Shown: positions 57,533 through 64,000 of the stretch, in pieces | Layout: every line of letters starts with the position of its first letter | Position numbering within the stretch: position 1 is the first letter of the stretch | Assembly: GCA_028274465.1 (NCBI GenBank) | Contig: CM051455.1 | Location: 122,857,462 to 122,921,461 of the forward strand | From: Plantago ovata | Taxonomy: Eukaryota; Streptophyta; Magnoliopsida; Lamiales; Plantaginaceae | DNA length: 64,000 nt | Reading direction: 5' to 3' | Position numbers and translations under genes: made by a program | Notes under the pieces: generated by a model | Database searches by the model: none | Told to the model about the DNA's origin: nothing | What the model saw: only the letters and a program-made list of their open reading frames with translations

Positions 57533-58847
57533 TGATGAACGCGGATTTGTCGGTTCCGAATTCAGCAAATAATATTTGTTATTTAGCCAAAGGCAATCCA
57601 CAACTACAACGAAAACCGTAGTGTAGCGGTAGAATGACTCGAGTGTCGTTCTCTCAGGACTATAACTAGCTTTATCAAATCTAATTTGGAATATAAAAAC
57701 AGCAAACAGATAGCAAAGGGGGTTCTAGCAGATAATGGAGATTGATGATAGTATGATCCTTCTTAGCATAACGGGTCGATAATCATGCATAAATTCCTCG
57801 GTCTTGCATAGAGATCTTTGAATCAATCTAGTGTCATGTTGCAATTATTAAGCACTACGAAGATAATTGGTCTGACAAGTCAATCACTATTGTCCTAATG
57901 TGCTCCGTAATTATTCAACACTACGAAGATAAACTCGCGAATAGGCCGACGAGGGTCCAATTGTGCATAATAGTTAATACAACATACGAGAATTTAGGCT
58001 GTGCCTGATCAACGAAATAAAGCAATGACACGGAGTATAATGCGCGATATAGCCATTAGCATGATTACCTTCCCTTCGCTAAGAATTCACATACTACCAC
58101 CAACGATAAGTTTAGCTACTCATAATAGGCATGCAATCAACAGAAATCATAGAAGAAAACATGTTGAAAGAATATAATAAAATAAGTAGAATAAAACTGT
58201 AAGATACAAAGTTACCGAAGGTTGTCAATCTCCGGAGAATCGCGATCCTACGAGCTCCAAACTGCTATGAAAAAGAGTCCCATAAGCTTCGGACCCCCAG
58301 AACAGGCTCTGGGAAGTCCCTACCTAAAACTACAGAGAGAGGTGAGAAAGTAGGTCTGGAAAGATATGATTTTCGGAGAAAACTGAGCAACTATATATAG
58401 GCTTCGAATTACTGTGGGGCGGTTCGCCCCACACACCAGGCGGTTCGCCCGGTGTGGGACGGTTCGCCCCACATCTGCGGCGGTTCGCCCTGGAGAAAAA
58501 TTCGCGGAATTCCGCATTTTCGACGCATTTTTGGATTTCTTCCCCTTTTCGGACTCGATTTCTGACTTCTAGTAGCCTTCTAACCTCCAGATTCGGCCCC
58601 TAGACTCCAAATCCTATCCGGAAACCTTCAGATACTCCAAATAGGCTTCTGGAACACCAATTCCTTGTCAACTTCAATATAATTGCCCGGAAATCCTCGA
58701 ATTTCAACCAAAACCTGTAAAATAAAATCTAAAGGGAAACGTGACACTATTCTAATAAAATGCACTAAAATATAGCTAAATTATCATAGAGGATTGCTAA
58801 AATAGGTGAAAAAGACTCGAATGGAAGTGTAAAATACACATTCATCA
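57533..58847 (-). repeat. LTR L4 (5' LTR of D)
   Basis: 1315 bases, subtype 1, with four hairpin units at 58413-58492. It is the partner of L1, from which it differs mainly by two extra hairpin units. Confidence 0.95.
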
Positions 58848-58852
58848 CTCCC
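58848..58852. repeat. Right target-site duplication of D
   Basis: CTCCC, against ATCCC at 43005-43009. Confidence 0.85.
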
Positions 58853-61110
58853 CACAAAATCAATGAAGAAGAGGAAGTAACGAGTGTTGCTTTGTACAAG
58901 CATCTCGAGCTAGTTATTTTGACTGATGATGATGAAGAGGAAGAAGATAAAAACATCCCAACTGATCCCAGTGATGATGAAGGGAAAGACTCAAAGGACA
59001 AAAAGGACGACGATGATGACAATCAAGGTCCAAGTCTTGATGCTGGTGGACTCAAAATGACAGTTGCTGAAACTGAGAAACAAGACAATCAGCAAGCTGA
59101 ACAAACACCAACTCAGCATGAATCTCAACCCACTCCTGCTGAAACCAGTACTCAAGCACCTGTACAAGGCGCTGATACTGAGGAAGAATACGCCAAAAAG
59201 TGAGCCGCTTTGAAACTTGGCAAAGGCAAGCTTTCTGATGCCGAGTTATCTTTACTCGATGCCAAGGTCACTGCTCCAGACCTTGATGATGAAGAAGAAT
59301 TGGATGAAGATTACCAAAGAGCACTTAAAAATAGTCTCCAAATTCATGCAAGGCACACGCAGAATTTGGATATTGCTCAATCTTCAGGAGTAAAGCCAAA
59401 GGAAGTCCCCTCCCTTCCACTTACTACTGGTGAAACTCCATCAATTGAGTCTCAAACGTTGCCCTCAACAACTACTCAATTAAAACCTACTACTGGTGAA
59501 ACTCCCGTTGTTGAGTCTGAAGCGTTGCCATCAGCAACCACTCAACCAGAAAGGAATGAAGCTGCCGACTTAGGTTCCAAGGTTGCTGGCCTTGATGAAT
59601 CTGAGGATGAAGATGATCTATCAGCAAATGAGGATGATAATTCCAAGAAAGACCCCAAAGTGGTTGAAATTCCTCCTCCTGACTATGTAAATGATGAAGG
59701 AGATGACTTGAGAAGTCAATTGCTGTTACAAGATGATCAATTTGCTTCTGAGCTTAAAGTTCATTCCTTGACCCCAAATCTAGTGTCGTTCCCACGTGTG
59801 GAGGATTTTACTCCAAGAATTTTGGCACTTAAGGAAGTCCATGACGCCTGCAAAGCAGAAGATGATGCACTACTTGCTGAGAGCCCGCTTGATATCGGAA
59901 AGATATTGGCTACTGTGCTGAGACGCACTACTAAACTTACAATAGCTCAGAAAGACATCAGTTTTCATCACAAGAGCTATGAAGAAGATGTAAGTCAAGC
60001 ACTCCGACTAGCAAAGTCTGCATTAGTCAAGGCTCAGACTTTCATGGAAGAAAAGGTCGCAACAGAGCGTAGACATGAGGAGATTATGGTGAGTATTCAA
60101 AAAGAATTGTCAAAGCTGATCTCTGATCAGCAAGCAATCATTATGAAATACAACAGCCTAAGCACTCCTGCTGAAAATTGCAATGAGTTCTTCTCTTTGC
60201 ACATTACACCAATGATGCAATCCATGTCTAAGGGGGAAGATAAGCAAAAGAGAACTTCAAGGAAGAAAACCCCTACTGCTGAAGCGCCACTGACCATAGA
60301 ACCTCTTGCTGAAAAAGAGCAAAGTTCTAAAAGACAAGCAGAATCTGAGTTGAATTCAGCAAGTCCCAAAAAGAGAAAAACTGTTGCTGCTGCTGAAGAA
60401 GAAGGCAAAGACAGGAAGAAAAGAGGTTGGCCAGCATTGCTATTGGCTCCGGCATTGAATATACAAAGACCAGCAATGATGAAACCACTCAGAACGTGAT
60501 CAGAAACGTTCATGGTTGCTGGATCTTAAAGCTGAAAGACTTGCTGGTGAATGAGTTCTTTCCAACTGCTATACTGAACCAGATGTTCACTTGGATTGAT
60601 CTCAAGGTGAAAAGAAAATAAAGGGCTGATTCCCTACCAAGAAATATTGTTGGGAGATGGTTGAATCTGGAAGTCTCAGTAAGAAGAACTTCAATTGGTA
60701 AGTCCATAAAACAAGAACCTGATTTGATAAAACCAATTGGCATTGCTTATTACTCTAACCCCGTGACCAAGAAAGCAAAGAAGAAACTTGGATTGATTCC
60801 TTATGAGTATTTCTATCTCACTGCTAAGGATCAAGAAGAAGATCTTCTCTGGCTAAGGAAGATTCATCCTAAAACCATTTCAGATACACAACTTCTCCAT
60901 GCCAGCAATTGGGGCATGCATTTGTGGGTAGTTCACTACATGGAAATGAATGCTGAAAAGCATTATCATACCGCCTGCAAAAATGCAAGGATTCTTCAAC
61001 TACAAGTCCGTAAGCTACTTGAAGATTACGAAAAAGACTGTATTGAATTCACTGCACTTGCTGAGAAGAATGTAAGAGAGATTTTGAGAAAATCCGCTGG
61101 AAGAGCTTAA
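58853..61110 (+). pseudogene. C extra ORF, part 3 of 3 (C-terminal part)
   Basis: Continues part 2 in phase after D. Acidic Asp/Glu-rich stretch (58915-59200), TGA at 59201-59203, then open in phase to TGA at 60497-60499. Near 60420 the meaningful frame changes to the one running 60427-61110, which has a TAA at 60619-60621. The last 130 codons (ending KSAGRA at 61110) are helix-rich, with LGLIPYEYFYLTAKD and a coiled coil (ARILQLQVRKLLEDYEKD). A Lys-rich KKRKT lies near 60371. Over the three parts the ORF is about 1,690 codons, far longer than the downstream ORF usually reported for Sireviruses. No function is known to me. Confidence 0.75.
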
Positions 61111-61376
61111 CTCTCTGTAATAGTTCTGTTCAAGTTTTTATTTGCTGATTTTGTGTAGTTATCTCTGATCGTTCCTGTAAACATACTGAAAGATAACTAT
61201 CAGCAATGAAGCTTTTGACTCTTATTGGTTTTTGATTATGCAATTTACTTATGCTTACTGTTTAATTATTCAAGTATGCTTGCATTAATCAACTGATTTA
61301 TTCAACATCAGAAACCTCTAAAAGGGTAACAATTAATTTAGCCATGGATTGCTAACATCAAAAAGGGGGAAAAATT
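61111..61376 (+). other. 3' untranslated end of C with polypurine tract
   Basis: Non-coding; AAAAAGGGGGAAAAA at 61360-61374 is the purine tract two bases before the 3' LTR. Confidence 0.85.
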
Positions 61377-62504
61377 TGTTAGGAAACTTGTAATTTTGAT
61401 GATCAATTAACCATGCTAAATTAAGGAAAGTCCAGTAACTAGTACTCTTAAGGTCCATAGGAATTTAGAATTTTAAGGACATTGTAAAAAGGAACGTTTG
61501 CTGAAGACTTAGAGTAGGTGCTAGATAGGTTGGTTTTACCGCTTATGATGTATCTTGTTTTCTGAAAAGAAATAGAACCTATTGAAGCATTTGCTGATGA
61601 TGTACTTTGTTTACACAAACAAACTATTGAAGCATTTAGAACCGTTCAGAAACTTGAAGATTTTGAAGATCTGAAGACTAGAAGATTTCTGAAGACTGGT
61701 ATCTACAAAGGCACATGTTGCTCAGAAAGTGGAAACTTCAGCAACAGCTTGCATAAGTGAAAATCTAAACGACAGAGTAGGTTGTGCTTGCTGAAACTGA
61801 GACTGACCACTTGCTGATGGAACATTTGTGACCTCTTGCTGAAAGTACTTGTATTTGCGCTCCAATGTTACTGTTTGAATTTTATTCAAATGAGCAATGC
61901 AAAGCATGCACGCGAAGGACATGAAGACTAGAAGACAACAAAGGACGTTGCTGAAAGTACAAAAGCAAGATAGTGACATCTTAAGGAACAAAAGCCTTAG
62001 AATTTAAAATTCAAACGGCTCCTTATTTTCACTATAACTAGAGGTCATCCGACAAAGAGTTGAAGTGTGTCAACAACGTGATCAAACTCTCACTTGTGCT
62101 TAAACTTACATACACTTCAAACACTCTTTACTGCCATTGATCCGTTCAAAGACTTAAAGCTTGAAAAAGCTACTTGTGAAGAAGTAGAACTTACACGGCT
62201 AAGAAATTAGTTAAGTGTTCTTTCTTTCTTTCGAACAAGAACAAGTCTTGACACCAAAACCAATCAAAGTTGTTTACTACAAAGTATTCAAAGTTTTGTT
62301 TCTTAGATTACTTGTTGTAACTGAATAAGTTATAATTAAGTTATCTCATCCCAAACCTCTCTAACTGAAAATACACCATTTCAGGCGTGATATTCAGGGG
62401 GAACTTAATCGAGCATAGTGTTGCTGATTAAAGTCCCAAGTTTGGTGGAGAACAAGGTTTCGTTTTCTAGTTAGGTTGGAAACGAAGCAAGTGTGCTTTG
62501 GTTT
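61377..62504 (+). repeat. 3' LTR of C, cut by E
   Basis: Starts TGTTAGGAAAC and follows the 5' LTR for 1128 bases until E begins. The remaining part lies beyond the window. Confidence 0.95.
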
Positions 62505-64000
62505 TGTAAGAAAATATGGTCAGAGTTACCCCTAGGGTACGCAGCGGAATTTAAAAAAAATTCTTAACATACAGGTTAATTGATTATGCATATGTCGTAT
62601 ATATATAAACACGTCAATTAGATGACTAACCTTACTTCCAAAGCAGCTTCCAAGTCTTCGTAATATTCCGGTGTATCTTCTCCTTCGTCGAAGTCGAAGA
62701 TATCTACAATACTCTGTATATCTGCAAGACAATAAGAGTTAGTTTCCAGCTCCTAGAACCTCAACCTTGGTATCCACGGATGACAGCCTATCGGAAGAAT
62801 GCTAGGATATTCTTTGTGTGACCAAGAAGACGGGGCGGCGATTCCTCCGGTGAGGTGGCGCGCGCGGGTGGCTAAGAGGAGGGGAGAGCTTTTTATTTTT
62901 CTCTAAGAAAACTGGCTAGAATAACTGTGTGCAAAACTGTATAAGTCTCTAAAAACTGTATCCAAAGCTCTCTAATAGTCTACTATATATAGTAGTCTAT
63001 AGAAGCCTAAAGCATAAGCAATTAGACTTCGTAAAGGAATAAGAATCTAATTCTTATCGCACAAGGAAACCAATATCAAGTCTAGATTCATTCCCAATCA
63101 AATTAAAACTCAATCAGGAAAATCTAACTTATCCCTTGGACTTCTATTAGAGGAAGGAGTCGAACTCCTTCCCCTACCTTATCCATGCGCGCGCGCGCCT
63201 CCTAGGGACAGTAGGTGGGTCCCAATTTTGGGACCCACTTATAGTTCTAAGGCAATTCAAACTCCAAGTAGATTTTTCCCAAGTGCATATGTTAATTCTA
63301 AATCAACATATCCTTTCTAATCAAACCTCTATTATATTTCAAAAATATAATCTTTAATTGTATCTACATAAAATACAATTAATTAGCCAATTCAATTAAT
63401 AATTCCAAATCATTAATTGAGCCACCAAATATTATAATTAATTCCAAATCAATTATAATCCATCAATCACAATTAATTCCAAATTAATTGCGATTCCATC
63501 TTCAAGGATATTCTGATAGACTGAATCACCACATAGTGTGACCCATAGGGCCTCATCGTATTAAGCAAGTCCTAGACTAGGCAACATGGAATTCCTAGAC
63601 GGTTCCATTTGCAATATTAATACGTTAGGACGTTTCAGAGGTTTCTCAAAGCTAACCCTTTCGTTGCGAAGCCTGTTGCGCTCAACGCGGCGATGGTAAC
63701 GTCCCTTCATCTGACTTGCTCGAATGTATCTAGGATCGATGAATTGTCTATCCCAATAATACATCCACGGGCGTCTCAGGGAGTTGCTTGGTTAGGATAT
63801 ACTTATGACCATCATAATATATCATTTGCACTGGCCAGTGACTTTACCAACACAACTATGCAGACTATGAGCAGTGCTCTCCCGTGCTACACTTGAGAGA
63901 TGAATCCTTCACAGAATCTTTTATCATCCCCATTTGTATGTAGCCATAATCCTGGACCGTGTCTTAGGTCAGCTGCTTATTCAGAACTGACATCGACGGG
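62505..64000 (-). mobile_element. Element E: A/B-type LTR on the minus strand, running off the window
   Basis: From TGTAAGAAAATATGG at 62505 the sequence is the reverse complement of the B LTR, read from its 3' end. About 1.5 of the expected 2.1 kb is visible. It is either a solo LTR or the 3' LTR of a full minus-strand element; the window does not decide. The C flank before it ends GGTTT, the likely duplicated target. Confidence 0.93.

Larger units (their letters stand above)
43010..58847 (-). mobile_element. Element D: minus-strand Athila-like element with four LTRs, no reverse transcriptase
   Basis: The outer LTRs L1 (43010-44280) and L4 (57533-58847) are of one subtype (CGGATTTGTCGGTTCCG...) and are flanked by near-identical 5-bp repeats. 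Between them are a full internal region (44281-50582), LTR L2, a second shorter internal region, LTR L3, and a 478-base outer remnant. L2 and L3 are of a second subtype (TAGATTTGTCAGGTCCC or similar). No RT, RNase H or integrase is seen in either internal region. Primer sites are tRNA-Asp type. LTR ends are TGATGAA...TTCATCA. Confidence 0.92.
21751..62504 (+). mobile_element. Element C: Sirevirus-like Ty1/copia retrotransposon carrying B and D, cut by E
   Basis: 5' LTR 21751-23322, initiator-Met primer site, gag, pol, a repeat-rich spacer, a very long extra ORF after pol, a purine tract and a partial 3' LTR at 61377-62504. Gag with coiled coil followed by pol and then an additional downstream ORF is the plan of the Sirevirus (SIRE/Maximus) copia lineage. 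B and D are inserted in the extra ORF and E in the 3' LTR; the end of C lies beyond the window. Without inserts the visible part is about 15 kb, large for copia. Confidence 0.9.

Overview
The window is plant nuclear DNA made almost entirely of nested LTR retrotransposons; I found no host gene, rRNA or tRNA gene. The evidence is plant-type Ty1/copia gag-pol proteins, initiator-Met primer sites (TGGTATCAGAGC), Ty3/gypsy Athila-like elements with a tRNA-Asp primer site (TGGCGCCGTTGCCGGGGA), 5-bp target duplications, and the 'putative plant transposon' type accessory ORF. Species cannot be named; a eudicot with a repeat-rich, probably heterochromatic locus is my inference. A 100-N gap lies at 13650-13749.

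Layout, outermost to innermost. (1) R1 (1-2017): the end of a copia LTR, leader and gag start. It is cut by (2) copia element A (2018-21750, 3' LTR continuing past the window), whose gag-pol is heavily broken. A carries two insertions. (3) F (9359-21233, TSD GAACT) is an Athila-like element with gag-protease and a second ORF but no reverse transcriptase; an inverted LTR plus 3' region and the gap sit inside it. (4) C (21751 to beyond 64000) is a Sirevirus-like copia element with gag, pol and a very long extra ORF downstream of pol. C in turn carries (5) copia B (31326-41311, TSD AACAC), close relative of A and nearly intact; (6) D (43010-58847, minus strand, TSD ATCCC/CTCCC), a relative of F that holds four LTRs because of an inner copy D2 (50583-57054) and later recombination; and (7) E (62505 to the end, minus strand), an A/B-type LTR inside the 3' LTR of C. 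Nesting is therefore at least five deep (R1 > A > C > D > D2).

How the parts work: B and C encode complete but mutated copia gag-protease-integrase-RT-RNase H polyproteins. F and D encode only gag and protease plus a coiled-coil accessory ORF, so they would need RT and integrase supplied by another element. The only long undamaged frames are the D2 gag-protease (53479-55638) and ORF2 of F (16461-17702).

The most unusual signal is a class of short GC-rich inverted repeats with a GCG-N3-CGC core and outer stems that change in a compensatory way. They occur as arrays in the F/D group and in the A/B leader, with different stem sequences (CCAAGCG/CGCTTGG, GGGGCG/CGCCCC, GCCTGCG/CGCAGGC). In F and D the arrays lie at matching positions (LTR, and between gag-pro and ORF2), and in D they sit just upstream of the LTR TATA box with copy number differing between LTRs of one element. 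Other notable signals are the gag replacement between A and B, the about 1,690-codon extra ORF of C with a candidate internal promoter, and a TTGCTGA heptamer scattered through all of C.
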